64,000 nucleotides of DNA from Achatina immaculata. Its lineage: Eukaryota > Mollusca > Gastropoda > Stylommatophora > Achatinidae. Location of the stretch: NCBI GenBank assembly GCA_009760885.1, contig CM019702.1, forward strand, positions 47,787,925 through 47,851,924, read 5' to 3'. The position numbers were made by a program, and so were the translations under genes. Each line of letters starts with the position of its first letter. The first letter of the stretch is position 1. A model generated the notes under the pieces. That model made no database searches. It was not told the origin of the DNA and worked only from the letters and a program-made list of their open reading frames with translations. This document shows positions 35,501-46,110 of this stretch, one piece after another.

Positions 35501-35707
35501 ACCAAAAATAGCACTAAGATGGACACCGTAGGGGAGCAGAAGTAAGGGTAGACCAAAAGAGACATGGAGAAGAACAACAGAAAGGATGTTGAGCAATAGA
35601 GGGCTCACCTGGGCAAGAGCAGAAAAAAAGGCGAAAGACAGGCATTTGTGGAAAACCCTTGCAGAAGCCCCATGTGCCCTGGGCACTTAAGGTTCAGAGA
35701 GAGAGAG
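32511..35707 (+). mobile_element. LINE-A, full-length RTE-type retrotransposon
   Basis: 3197 bp bounded by a perfect 10-bp target-site duplication 'attctaacag' (32501-32510 and 35708-35717). A roughly 200-bp 5' UTR begins 'acccccgtgtggtacccggg'. One long ORF (32712-35531) is followed by a short 3' region ending in a (GA)n tail. The RTE assignment follows from the compact single APE-endonuclease plus RT ORF, microsatellite-like tail and short length. Clade-level placement is an inference. Confidence 0.92.
32712..35531 (+). CDS. LINE-A endonuclease/reverse transcriptase, ended early by one nonsense codon
   Basis: 939-codon ORF. Residues about 25-270 are an APE-type endonuclease: SWNVRTLNQTGKLAQ, DILGIQEARWTG, LILGDFNAKVGEG, and GSDHNLL near 263. 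Residues about 505-760 are the reverse transcriptase: APGEDEVTAEML, LPKKGDLRDCGNWRGITLLP, AFDSV near 640, TGVKQGCVLSP, and catalytic FADD near 737. The C-terminal part has GSECWKI, RRWRWLGHVLRM near 914 and a basic GRP motif expected to bind nucleic acid. It stops at TAG (35529-35531) where the copy at 37373 reads CAG; that copy continues about 53 more codons through SKGRPKETWRR to CALGT. The endonuclease would nick DNA to prime reverse transcription. Proteins related to this endonuclease are often misnamed 'craniofacial development protein 2'. Confidence 0.9.
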   Translation: MKVVDESQPLEVPSPTADLLEPKQKMQIGSWNVRTLNQTGKLAQTIKEMHRYKLDILGIQEARWTGQGRRKLTTQHTEDTIIWSGKEDLHEGGVALIITKEASRALLKWTPINERLLYARFNSRFTKLSIIVCYAPTEAAEEELKEDFYNSLQATVETIPKHDMLLILGDFNAKVGEGNEDRRRIMGREGIGEINENGERLCSFCEENMMTIGGTIFQHKNIHKVTWRSPDKTTENQIDHILINNKWKRSLQDVRARKGADIGSDHNLLVAKIKLKLRKARIGEHRKIHFDTRKLIDQQTRNEFSIILKNRFSVLQDEAEMSILEFNKTLQETAKEVLGYRKRRKEEWISETTWEKIEQRKEIKKKLLNTKSQRLKERVLSNYAQKDKEVKESCRQDKRQYYDNLAETAEKAAYTNDMKTIYKITKQMTGNFNTRCESAVRTQNGQLVSGEREKIERWREHFNTLLNRTQAAQAIDIPEAKAELNINTGPITINEVKEAIKMLKSDRAPGEDEVTAEMLKAEETETPKQLCRILQQIWDLEKAPEEWKTGLIVKLPKKGDLRDCGNWRGITLLPLTSKVFCRIIINRIVPTLEEKLRKEQAGFRKGRSCIDHIFVLRQILEQANEWHSTTYALFIDFEKAFDSVNRDALWKILRWHGLPHKIVNVIKALYEGFQCKVICGEHTSSSFRVQTGVKQGCVLSPTLFILAVDWLMKEATSDKRRGLQWTLDTVLEDLDFADDICLLSSSHKDMQDKINKLTQNANNIGLKINVGKTKLMKQNVNNRNVLRVDNKLVEEVNEFVYLGSRVVENGDSTEDINSRLTRANQAFAMLQNIWKSNKLSINMKIRIFKSNVLSVLLYGSECWKITKNIENKLNSFQTKCLRRIKKIFWPNTIRNNILLAEMQMKPLTTIIEERRWRWLGHVLRMTDNSLPKIALRWTP

Positions 35708-35969
35708 ATTCTAACAGAATTTAGGAATGATGCAAACTTTTAGCTCTATAATCTGCTCTATAGATGTTTAGCTTCCATTATGTAATCATCCATAGATTGA
35801 AGTCAATTTACTTCAGTAAATACAGAAGCCTTTAAAAAAAACTCATGAAGAATCTTTGATATGCTAGTAGGAAATGAAAGCTTCTACTGTGGTGTGTTTG
35901 GAAGAATGAGATATATTTTCGTGATTTTCTTAACTTTATTATAAATCCATACATCATTTTTTAAAAAAA

Positions 35970-36640
35970 TTTAACTAAAGAAAACTAAATTGATGACAAC
36001 TGACAAAACAAATAAAGCAGCTGAAATATGTATCAATGAAGAAGAATTGGAAGAAGTGGAGAGTTTTGAATATCTTGGATTATTACTAACTAATAATGGA
36101 GATGCAATGAGGGAAATTAAAAGGAGGACATCTATTGCTCTTCAGAAAGTAAAACAACTAAAGAACTCTTGTGAAACAGACAGAACAACAAAAATAAGAT
36201 TTTTAAGGGCATACATCTTTCCCATCGCAACATATATGCCTGTGAGACGTGGACACTTAACAAAACAGCTGAGAAACAAATAAATGCCTTTGAATGTAAA
36301 TGTTACAAAACAGTCCTTCAGATATCATGGACACAAAAAAGAACAAATGTATCTATAATACAAGAACTTAATACTGAAGGTTTGCTAGTAAGGAAGATTA
36401 AACAGAGAAAACTTTAAAATTTTGGACATATTAAACATCATGAAAATTTAGAGAAAACCATCTTGGAAGGGTACATTATGGGAAGAAGAAAGAGAGGAAG
36501 ACCAAGGCGAAGATGGCTGCAAGATATCATTGATAATCTGCAAATGGATGCATCAGCAGTTGGGCAATTTGCTTACATCTGAGAGGCCTACAGGAGAGCC
36601 ATTAGGGAGGGAAAGTTCCGAAGGGACATGCAAATGTGAC
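35970..36640 (+). mobile_element. LINE-C, C-terminal fragment (best copy)
   Basis: Opens at 35990 with TDKTNKAAEICINEEELEEV, then ESFEYLGLLLTNNGDAMREI, a frameshift near 36240, ETWTLNKTAEKQ-like, and KIKQRKL..FGHIKHHENLE in the GH motif position. GRRKRGRPRRRW follows, and then the common 3' end (gat gca tca gca...). RT catalytic core absent (5' truncated). An old copy with several frame changes. Confidence 0.85.
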
Positions 36641-37358
36641 TGACTGAACTAAAGACAAATTCATGCCTAAGCAAACACACACACACACACACACACGCAC
36701 ACAAAATACCCCTACAGAATGACTGGATGAAAGAGTTGAAGATGCTGCAGAATGACAAGTAACAGGAATGAAAACTGAGGTAAGCACCACACACAAGTGA
36801 ACTTTACCAACAAATGTAGCTAAGAATAGCCATGAAATAAACCAAGCAGCAAGAGAAAGAATGAAATAAATGACCAAAAGACTAAATTTGGATAGTTTAA
36901 GTAGGAAATTATGGAAATTAGAAAGAACATTTTAACCCATTGAACATCAGCATAGACAAATTATATTAAACAAAAACAAATTCTCAAGGGTATTTCAGGC
37001 TACGAATATTTCATAGAAAACAAACTAACCACCCCTCACATTCCAAATGACAAAAATAAAATTTTGACTGAATATGAAAACAAAATGGAATCTACACCCC
37101 ACCAAAAAAAAAAAAAAATTAAAACACATATGATGGTTTACTTTACTGTAAATATTTAAAAGATGCTGTGCCATCACCGAAGAGGAATTTTAAAAAAATT
37201 TTTTTTAATTAAAAGAAAAAAAATTCCAAGTATCCTCACAAACTTCTATATTCTGGGGGAAAATGATGATCAGAATAATAAATGACAAGATAATATGCCA
37301 TGTGGAATTAGACCACTTTTATTTAATGATATTGTTTTGGTTTTTTTTTTTTTTGCAC
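36641..37358. other. Intergenic AT-rich with (CA)n
   Basis: Holds a (CA)n run at 36675-36704 and A/T-rich sequence; no gene seen. It ends at the left target-site duplication 'aattagacaa' of LINE-B. Confidence 0.5.
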
Positions 37359-37372
37359 AATTAGACAACATC

Positions 37373-38085
37373 CAACATAGGACTAAAGATCAACGTAGGA
37401 AAGACAAAGTTAATGAAGCAAAATGTGAACAACAGAAATGTACTCAGAGTAGATAACAAGTTAGTGGAGGAGGTCAACGAATTTGTATACCTTGGCAGCA
37501 GAGTAGTAGAAAATGGAGACAGCACAGAGGACATCAACAGCAGACTTACTAAAGCAAACCAGGCTTTTGCAATGCTACAGAATATATGGAAATCAAATAA
37601 ACTAAGCATAAATATGAAAATCAGGATATTTAAGAGTAATGTTCTAAGTGTACTACTCTATGGAAGTGAATGCTGGAAAATCACCAAAACCATAGAAAAC
37701 AAGTTGAATTCTTTCCAGACTAAATGTTTACGTAGAATTAAAAAAATATTTTGGCCAAACACCATAAGAAATAACATCTTATTGGCAGAAATGCAGATGA
37801 AACCACTGACAACAATTATTGAGGAAAGACGCTGGCGATGGTTGGGACATGTGCTCCGAATGACTGACAACTCACTACCAAAAATAGCACTAAGATGGAC
37901 ACCACAGGGGAGCAGAAGTAAGGGTAGACCAAAAGAGACATGGAGAAGAACAACAGAAAGGATGTTGAGCAATAGAGGGCTCACCTGGGCAAGAGCAGAA
38001 AAAAAGGCGAAAGACAGGCATTTGTGGAAAACCCTTGCGGAAGCCCCATGTGCCCTGGGCACTTAAGGTTCAGAGAGAGAGAGAG
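37373..38085 (+). mobile_element. LINE-A 3' fragment inserted at LINE-B tail
   Basis: 5'-truncated but otherwise open: 37413-38066 encodes 217 residues of the LINE-A C-terminus from MKQNVNNRNVLRVDNKLVEE to the natural end CALGT. It is almost identical to 35000-35700, suggesting recent activity of the family. Flanked by 'agacaacatc' at 37363-37372 and 38086-38095, a 10-bp target-site duplication. Confidence 0.9.
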
Positions 38086-38095
38086 AGACAACATC

Positions 38096-41000
38096 ATCAT
38101 CATCATCGCCTTTCACTCTCTTGGGAGTCATCTCTGTTCTTGGAATTACTCTGCTTCCTTCCATGTGTGCACCCCTTGTCTCTGAGCACTGTCATAATTT
38201 CTCTTCTCCAAGTAAGTCTAGGTCTTCCTTGTTTTCTATTTCCTTGAGGATTCCATGTCAGTGCCTGTCTTGCTATGTTGGTGTCGGGTTTCCTCAGAGT
38301 GTGGCTAGTCCATCTCCACTTCCTGAACATGATTTGCAGGTTCATAGGCTCTTGTCCTGCCCTTTCCCAGACCTCCTTGTTCCTGATCTTGTCCTTTCAT
38401 TTAATGTTTAAAATCCTCCTCAAGCAATAGTTCATGAATGTTTGTATCCTCTGTTGTATTGTCTTGGTCATAACCCATGTCTCTGAACCATATAGTAGGA
38501 CAGTCTTTACGTCTGTATTGAAAAGCCTAAGTTTGGTTCTTCTTTTGATGTTCTTAGATGACCATATTTTGTTAAGTTGGATAAATACTGTCCTGGCCTT
38601 GGTTATTCTGGCTTTAACATCCTTTTCCATTCCCCCGTATTTATCCATTATGCTGCCTAAATATGTGGAATACTCTATTTCCTCAATTGGCACTTCCTCT
38701 ATTACCATGAGGCTACTGCTTGCACTATTACTTTTCATTATTTTTGTTTTGTGTCTGTTAATATATAGTCCCAGTTTAGCTGAATTCTTGCTTAAGACAT
38801 GAAGTTTCTCTTGCATTTGTGTGTGGCTGTGTGCCAGAAGTGCCACATCATCTGCAAAGTCAAGATCTTCCAATTGTTTCCACAATGTCCATTGTATCCC
38901 ATTTCTTTTTCTTTGTGTGGTAGTTTTCATGATCCAATCAATTGCTAGAAGAAATAGGAATGGTGATAGCAAACATCCCTGCTGCACACCTGTTTCCACT
39001 TTAAAACTTTCTGTGAGAGTTCCTCCATGTACAATTCTACAAGTTGTTCCTTCATATATGGTCTTTATATGCTTTGTTATCTTGGCTGGGATATCATAGT
39101 GTTCCAGTAGTTTCCACAGCATTCTATGATCTAAAGTATCAAATGCCTTCTCATAATCAATGAATGTAACAAACAGTGAAGAATTCCACTCCATTGACTG
39201 CTCTACTATTATTCGCATTGTATGTGGTCAGTATGGGATCTTTGTTGCCTGAAACCTGCTTGCTCTTCTCTTAGTTTACTATCTACTGATGTTTTAATTC
39301 TATTTAGCAAAATCCTGTTGAATACCTTGCTGGGTACTGAGAGCAGGGAGATGCCTCTATAGTTATTATATTCTAACAGATCTCCTTTCTTAGGGAGTTT
39401 TATAAGATGGGCCTCCTTCCAGTCCTCTGGGACCTTCTCTTCTTCCCAAATCCTGTTAAATAGTAAGAGTAGTATTTCTTTTGTTATTTCTTTGTTCGCT
39501 AAAACCCCTTCTGCTACAAATCCATCTGGACCCAGTGCCTTATTTCTCTCCAACTCTGTTATAGTGTGTTCAATTTCGGCCTTGCTGGATGGTTCTACAT
39601 TGATGTCTAGAGTACTCTCTATTGCTGGTATCTCCTCTGTTTCTGTAGGTGCTGACCTATTTATGATTCTGCTGAAGTATTCCACCCATCTTTGCATCTG
39701 CTCTTCTTCTGATGTTACTACCTTACCTTCCTTGTTTTTGATGGGGTTTTCTATCCTACATAGTCTATTTGATAACTTCTTGGTGATTTCATACAGAGCT
39801 CTCATATTGTTTTTACCAGCTGCCATAATATCAAAATAGGCATGTCTGTCTTTCTTTACGCTTTTCCCAACCTTGTTATGGGCCAAGTTGTATTCTATCT
39901 GAACTGAGGCCTTGGTGCTCTTGTTTTACTGTCATTTATTTTTGCTTTCATTTCTGCCCTTCTGTCTATCTTCTTCAGTGTTTCCAATGTAATCCACTCC
40001 TTGTTTCTTAAATCCCACTGTCACTTCACATGATTTGCTCCAGATTTCTTTAGCACTATTCCATACAATTTTCACATCTGGTGTATCTTCTTCATATAAC
40101 TCCTGAAGAACCTGAAATCCATTGCTCAGTTTCAATTTAAAGTTCTTTGCAATTTCTGGGTCTTCCAGCAGTACCATATTATATCTTTTCCTTGCCATGT
40201 CTGTTTTGTGGCACTTCTTCAGTTTCATTCTCAGTTTAGCTGTCAGTAGGTGGTGGTCAGAAGCTACATCTGCACCTCGTTTCACTCTGACATCTTGCAA
40301 TGTTCTGCGAAAGCTTCTACTGATACAAATATGGTCTATCTGATTCTCAGTGACATGATCTATTGATACCCACGTGGCTTTGTGTATAGTTTTATGTGGA
40401 AATATACTTCCTCCAATGACAAGGTTGTTGAGCATGCACAAGTCTGCTAGCCTTTCTCCGTTTTCAACAATTCATTATTCCTAATCCATTCTGACCCATT
40501 ACTTTCTCATAACCTGTGTTGATCTTACCTATCTTTGCACTGATGTCCCCCATTACAACTGTTACGTGTTTGTTGCCTTGTTGGTCTAGGATTTTCCTGC
40601 AATGTGTTGTAGAATTCATCCTTTACTACCTCTTCTGCATCATTTGTTGGTGCATATACCTGAATGATATTCAACTTAATATCCTTCTTATTTGTTGAGA
40701 AGCAGGCTGTAATTATCCTTGAGCTAACTGTCTCCTAGCTCATCAGTGCTCTCTGGGACTCTCTGGACAGCATTAGTGCTGCGCCCTCTGAGTATGCTGC
40801 ATCTGGGTTTTGGTGACCTGAAAATAGGATTGTCTCTCCTGTTGCTAGTCTAAGCTTACCTGTTCATGTCCAGTGTGTTTCGCTCAGCCCCAAGTATCTT
40901 TATATTATATCTATTCATTTCTCTTGCTATCATGGCAGCCTTTCGACTTTCTTACATTGTTCTAACATTCCAACATGCAATGGTAAAAGGTGTCCTGGTA

Positions 41001-41271
41001 CTCAGTTGGGATGTCAGTTCTGCAGTTTCCTTTTGGCTTTGACTGCACAATGTCATGCGCTCTGTTATCAGAGTCCCTTCCTTTTCCAAGACAAAGTTTC
41101 CTGGTTTTCCTATCCATGTTTCTGTAATGCTCCGTTTTTTTGTTTTTTTTTTAACAGAGAACAGGTCGTTGGCCAATCCCTCAACCTCCTTAATTGCCTC
41201 TTATGACATGCGTGGAAGGTGGCAGTGGTTCTATTCTTTTCTCTCAAAGGGCCCCGGTAACCACACGGGGG
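38096..41271 (-). mobile_element. LINE-B, full-length but decayed
   Basis: About 3.2 kb on the minus strand between copies of 'aattagacaa' (37359-37368 and 41272-41281). The 5' end begins CCCCCGTGTGGTTACCGGGG, like LINE-A. Coding pieces in order: IACWNVRTM (endonuclease start, about 40955-41176), ASDHHLL with ENQIDHICI (39932-40441), RT at 39209-39886 (NKALGPDGFVAEGVL, LPKKGDLLEYNNYRGISLLS) and 38397-39218 (FIDYEKAFDTLDHRMLW, TGVQQGCLLSPFLF, DLDFADDVALLA). The tail has RKWRWTSHTLRKP and GRPRLTWRR (38103-38345). Frames are broken at several points. The 3' tail is a (GAT)n run read as 'catcatcatc' at 38092-38107. Confidence 0.9.
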
Positions 41272-41369
41272 AATTAGACAATACAGACATTATTTCTTTC
41301 ATGGAAATTTATTTTAGTTATGTGAGCTTTGTTGGGGTTTTTTTTTCTAATAACAACTGTTTATGTTCT

Positions 41370-41490
41370 TTTTCTGACAGAAAAACCTTTATATGTAGAT
41401 TATTTCAGTGGATGTAAATGTAGAAACAATCAGAGAACCATTTCTGACAGAAAAACCTTCATATATAGATGATTTCAGTGGTTGTAAACA
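41370..41490. repeat. Imperfect direct duplication (~65 bp)
   Basis: Two adjacent copies containing 'tctgacagaaaaacctt' and 'atgatttcagtgg/ttatttcagtgg'. No coding content. Confidence 0.6.
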
Positions 41491-41719
41491 TAGAACCAGA
41501 GAACCATGTTAATCATGGGCTTTTGTGTCAAAAATGCAGGCCACACAGAATAACAAAATACTCATGTAAAAATTTTGGCTTTCACCAATTTTTCAGACAA
41601 AAATGGTATTTTGCTTGTTTTCAGTGAGTGTGATTTGGTAACTACTATGAATGACAAATAAATCTTGTCTCCTTTAGAGGTAGGGATGTATGGCGTAGCT
41701 TTACTTTAAACAAAAATCT

Positions 41720-42275
41720 TATCTTATATCTTATATCCTTCCCGTGCCGTTAGACGTCACATAGGGCTCGCAAAGTAGTTCGCCAATTTTTCCTGTCTTC
41801 AGCGAGTCTTTCAACCTCAACAAAGGATTTTATGCCTGTTAACTTGGCCTCTCTTAATAATGTCCTCTTCAGAGTTTCACGCGGTCTGCCCCTTTTTCTT
41901 CAGCCTGTTGTGTTCCACTTGATAGCTTGTTTTGGGATTCTCTGCTCATTTCTTCTCATCAAGTGACCAACATATGTCCATCTCCTTTTCCTGATCACCC
42001 GTGAGACTGGTTGTTGTTCAGTCATCTGTCTTATCTCTGCGTTGTTCTTGAATTCATTCCACTTGATGCCGAGTATTTTCCTTAGGCATTTGTTTTCAAA
42101 ACAGTCTAATTTCTTTTCTATTTCTTTAGTTGTTTTCCAGCTTTAGCATGCATAAATGAGGGTGGATATTACATTTGAATTGAATAGTCTTAACTTGGTT
42201 TTTGTGCTTATAACTTTTGAATTCCATATGTTCTCAAGATTCTTGAAGATTGATGCTGCTTTTGCAATTCTGATC
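41720..42275 (-). mobile_element. LINE-D 3' fragment
   Basis: Minus-strand copy of 30070-30600: same 3' end ('gccgttagacgtcacatagg'), the GH/RRW region and the TLIYAC segment. Contains stops; 5'-truncated. Confidence 0.9.
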
Positions 42276-43109
42276 CTAAATAAAAATAGGAAAAGAAAAT
42301 AATGGGAGAAATGAAAAGGAGAACCTACAGTTATATAAGACAGCAAAAACAACTCAAGATGAAAATCTTTATCTAAGACAATAGAGAAGACAAAACAACA
42401 AAGACATTTACAATGAAAGTCTAACCTCCAGAGATCCACATTAGGTAAGGAACAAAAATACACACAGTCAAGCTATTCAAAGTGAAGTTATTTTTGTGTC
42501 CCACTCTGTTCGACCATGCTCATCAGACTTTGCCATGCTTGCGTTAGTGCATTTTATATGCAACCTACACGCAAAATAAATACACAAAGGGTAAGTGTAT
42601 TCTGTGTGTTTATCTGTTTTGTCTTTTATTTGTCCTTGATAAAAGTATTCTTGTTGTGTTGTTCATGTCTTATATATTCTTAAGTTCTTCTTGCATCTTC
42701 AGCTAGTATTTCTGTCATGTTATCCCTCCTTTTACCATTTTATAAAACCGCACCATACACCTCTCTACCTCCAGTTTCAAGTATCAGTTTAACCACGGTT
42801 ATCGTTATTCATTTCTTACCTGCTTTAGGCATTCTTAAATCTTCTTTCAGTGGCTTAACCTATATTTGGTTCATTCATGGCTGCTAAGCATTTTCTTCAC
42901 AAGAATACTGCACAGTAAGTGATTGTTGAAAGTGCAAAGAACTGCGACCAACAACTCCCATGTTAATACGGAGATTAAGTGGATTAGCGTTTGGTTGCTA
43001 GGTTTCACTAGCCTCCATTTTGATTTTGCGCTCGCTATTGAGTTGCAGTTTACAGCAGTTTGGGACTAACCGTTTATGATCTACAAATTTATAGGATACA
43101 TCTTTTACA
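42276..43109. other. Intergenic, nothing firmly recognised
   Basis: Weak similarity of 42735-42765 ('ccgcaccatacacc') to the mariner-flanking arm repeat. Otherwise no gene or repeat is called. Confidence 0.4.
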
Positions 43110-43320
43110 TCATTTCCGTGACGTTAAGCGTGACACTGGACCCGCAAATTTTCCTGTTTTTGGCGAGATTTTCAACCTCATCAAGGGATTTTATGCCTTC
43201 TAATTTGGCATCTCTTAACAGTATCCTTTTTAGAGTTTCATGTGGTGGACTCTTTTTCTTCGGCCTGTTATGTTCCACTTGATAGCTTATTTTGGGATTC
43301 TCTTATTGTTTCTTCTAATC
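43110..43320 (-). mobile_element. LINE-D 3' end, diverged
   Basis: Diverged solo end of LINE-D ('cgtgacgttaagcgtgacac', then 'catcaagggattttatgcct' and 'tgttccacttgatagctta'). Older than the 41720 copy. Confidence 0.75.
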
Positions 43321-43519
43321 AAGGTTACAGGAGGGAGGGAGAATGGGATGATCAGTTGGAACAGCAAAAGAAATACCACCGATGTGAATGGAAATATTAA
43401 GATCCCATAAAATAGTAAAGCACGATTGCTATCAACAGTGTAATGAATCTTTTTTTCCATAACTCAGCCTGAAATCATCACCTTTAAGTAACGCTGCAAG
43501 TTTTCATCATTGAAGCCGC

Positions 43520-43870
43520 TATTATATGTAACAAATATCTGTTCGTGTTCTTCGTTCGCATTGTCTGTCTATATCTGCAGTCCTGTCTCTTGGATAAATT
43601 TCGCTGTTTTTTTGTAATTCATGTGTGGAACTATAGCGCTTATCTTCTTTAGTAGTTTCACTGGGCCAGTAATTATTTCTCTGTGCCTCATAGTTGGTGC
43701 AGCTCTGGAGGATATGTTCCACAGTTTGGGGCACATGTACATAGATTAGTAGTACCAACCTTAAACTTTGTATACATGACTTCGGAGTCGGCTGTGTTCT
43801 GTTCGGAGATGGAAGATGGTGATTTGTTCCTTTCTGTTTAATGTAACAAATATCTGCATTTTTTTCCATT
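43520..43870 (-). mobile_element. LINE-H remnant (His/Cys C-terminus)
   Basis: A minus-strand ORF encodes VPQTVEHILQSCTNYEAQRN followed by NYWPSETTKEDKRY. The 'ETxxHxLxxCxxYxxxRxxxWP' pattern is typical of the C-terminal region of several LINE ORF2 proteins. It differs from LINE-A to LINE-G here, so at least one more lineage is present. Confidence 0.7.
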
Positions 43871-43969
43871 TATTGGTTCATAAATAGTATGCAACAAAAA
43901 AGACGGCCATATACACCTTTTTTTTTTAAATCTCGTCTCTTCCTTATATACCTTTCAGTGGTGAGGGGA

Positions 43970-44075
43970 CAAATGAAAATAGACGGGTGTATGGTACAGT
44001 TTTACAAAAAAAAGATAAAAAGTGAAGTGAGCAGAAACAATAATGGCAGAAAGCAAGATGAGTACATATAAATGA
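43970..44075 (+). repeat. Solo copy of the mariner-1 flanking arm
   Basis: Matches 21510-21650 over about 105 bp ('gtatggtacagttttacaaa', 'agatgagtacatataaatga'). No mariner element next to it, so the arm is a repeat family in its own right. Confidence 0.85.
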
Positions 44076-44084
44076 AGGACATAC

Positions 44085-44345
44085 ATTCATTCATTTGCAT
44101 GTCCCTCGCGGAACTTTGCCTCCCAAACAGCTCTCTTGTAGGCCTCTCGGTTGTGAGCAAGATGGCCTGCTGCTGATGCATTCATTTGCAGATCATCAAC
44201 GATGTCTTGCAGCCATCTTCGCCATGGTCTTCCTCTTTCTTTTCCTCATTATGTACCCTTCCAAGACGGTCTTCTGTAGATTACCATGATGTTTAATGTG
44301 TCCAAAATAAAAGTTTTCTTTGTTTAATCCACTTTACTAGCCAGC
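44085..44345 (-). mobile_element. LINE-C 3' fragment
   Basis: Minus-strand LINE-C end from the ATTC-like tail to the 'ttaatccactttactagcca' region. Directly abuts the repeat at 43970-44075. Confidence 0.9.
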
Positions 44346-45160
44346 CTTCTTCAATATTATAGGACATAAAACAATCCAATATTTTGTAAAAAGCCTTTTT
44401 CAAGGGTATCATACAAAAGTAAGTGAAAAATGTATGAAAAATATATAGGTTTAACTTTCTGGCCTTTCTTGTAAGAAAGCTTGGCACAAAATGTGCCAAG
44501 ATAGATGAAGTTGAGCACAAAGACTTTGTAGTATGTATTCAGGAGGTTCAGTCTAAACTTTGTCTGTAGTATGTATTCAGGAGGTCTGATTTTTGTATGT
44601 TCAGACTGTATGATCTGTTATGTGGGTCTGACTTGCTTATATATTTTTTATGACTGACTGGGATTAAAAAGGCATCAAGAAAACACTGTCACTTTCTCCA
44701 TTTTTTTTTTTTGAAACTTAAGAAAACAAACTCACATGTCACAAGCATTTAAATGCTATTTGTAAATGTTTTCTTTCTTCATCTATATACCTAGCAATAA
44801 AGAAGTTCTGATGCACATTATATATTATTCTTTTTTTTATACAGGTCACACGTATCTCTCTTTTTATTTTTTTAACTTGTCATACTTTGTGTCAAAGTTT
44901 AGGCCTTAATATCATTCCCAGATTACTGTATTTGCATTTATTTGACTGCAAGAAATTTCTCCAACAATTACTATGGAACTGAAAAATTATCACACCTCCT
45001 TTCATTTAAAGACAACAACCTGAATTTGCATATTATATTCTGTTATTATCTTGGAAAACAGAAATGCAGACTTTTTTTTTAAAAAAGCCTTTTTGGCCTA
45101 ATTTTCTTCATACTTTCAGTGACATAATTTTTAAAAAAAAATCTTCACCAGATTTCTCAT
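44346..45160. other. Intergenic, nothing recognised
   Basis: AT-rich. It contains a short direct repeat 'tagtatgtattcaggaggt' at 44528 and 44566. No gene seen. Confidence 0.5.
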
Positions 45161-45164
45161 ACTA

Positions 45165-45395
45165 CTTCTTCAGCTTTCCAAGCCATAGGCTCATTGCTGC
45201 AGATAAGGTTCGCCTCCATTCCTCTCTGTACCTAATCTTCTCTCCCCAGTTGGCGACACCAATATCTTTTATATCCTCTTCTATGTTGTCTTCCATCTCT
45301 GTCTTGGTCTACTCCTTTGTTCTTGTTGCCTTCATCTCTTATGCTTACATCATTTTTGTTTGTCTGTTCTCTTCCACTCTTTCTACATGCAGATT
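45165..45395 (-). mobile_element. LINE-F 3' end
   Basis: Minus-strand copy of 10690-10925: 'cttcagctttccaagccata', 'tctatgttgtcttccatctc', ending in the RTRVRE-like region. Small indels. Confidence 0.85.
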
Positions 45396-45624
45396 TCTCA
45401 CGCTAGCTCCAAAAAATAATTTTTCAGAGTTTGTGCTGGCAAATTTATTTTTAATTTAGAATTCAGTGGACAGTGCATGAGCATAAATGGCTGCCATAAA
45501 AGGAAAAAAACGTCTGTCCTGTGGTGAAGGAGAAATTCAAACAATTTATTCTATCTGGAAACCACGGTTGTAATCTAAAACTTTCATAATTCTTTCCATG
45601 TTAGTTTTCTAGCAGATCAACAAT

Positions 45625-45845
45625 ACTTATTTTATCCAGCCTGTACATAAACAAATAACAGTCACAGCAATACTGCTTTCTTCCAGCCTGTACATAAACA
45701 AATAACAGTCACAGCAATATTTCTTTCTTCCAGCCTGTATAGAAACAAATAACAGTCACAGCAATATTTCTTTCTTCCAGCCTGTACAGAAACAAATAAC
45801 AGTCACAGCAATAGTATTTCATCCAGCCTGTACAGAAATAAATAA
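45625..45845. repeat. ~47-bp minisatellite, about 4.5 copies
   Basis: Unit contains 'ccagcctgtacataaacaaa' and 'taacagtcacagcaatattt'. Copies differ by a few substitutions and one shortened unit. Intergenic. Confidence 0.9.
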
Positions 45846-45974
45846 CAATAAGGTCCTTCTTAACTCATCCTATATCTGTTCATGTGGTGGGTATTCCTAG
45901 TTTAGCATTCTGATGTCCTCCTTGACTCATCCTGTATCTGTTTATGCAGTGGATATACCTAGTCTAACATTCTA

Positions 45975-46110
45975 TTATAAAAGTATCTTACATCTTATAA
46001 ACTTTCTGTGCTGTTAAATGTCACATGGGGCTTGCATGGTAGTTTGCCAAGTTTTCCTGCTTTCTGGCAAGCTTTTCAAGCACACCAAGGGATTTTATGC
46101 CTAAGTAATT
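45975..46110 (-). mobile_element. LINE-D 3' end, diverged
   Basis: 'ctgttaaatgtcacatgggg' and 'caccaagggattttatgcct' identify a diverged LINE-D terminus. Confidence 0.7.

Noticed and set aside
33155..35686. Long minus-strand ORFs opposite LINE-A (e.g. 265 aa at 33914-34711)
   Set aside because: Antisense shadows of the LINE-A ORF; the plus strand has all the endonuclease and RT motifs.
37373..41271. Twin-priming inversion of a single LINE
   Set aside because: The two parts belong to different families and have separate target-site duplications, so they are two nested insertions.
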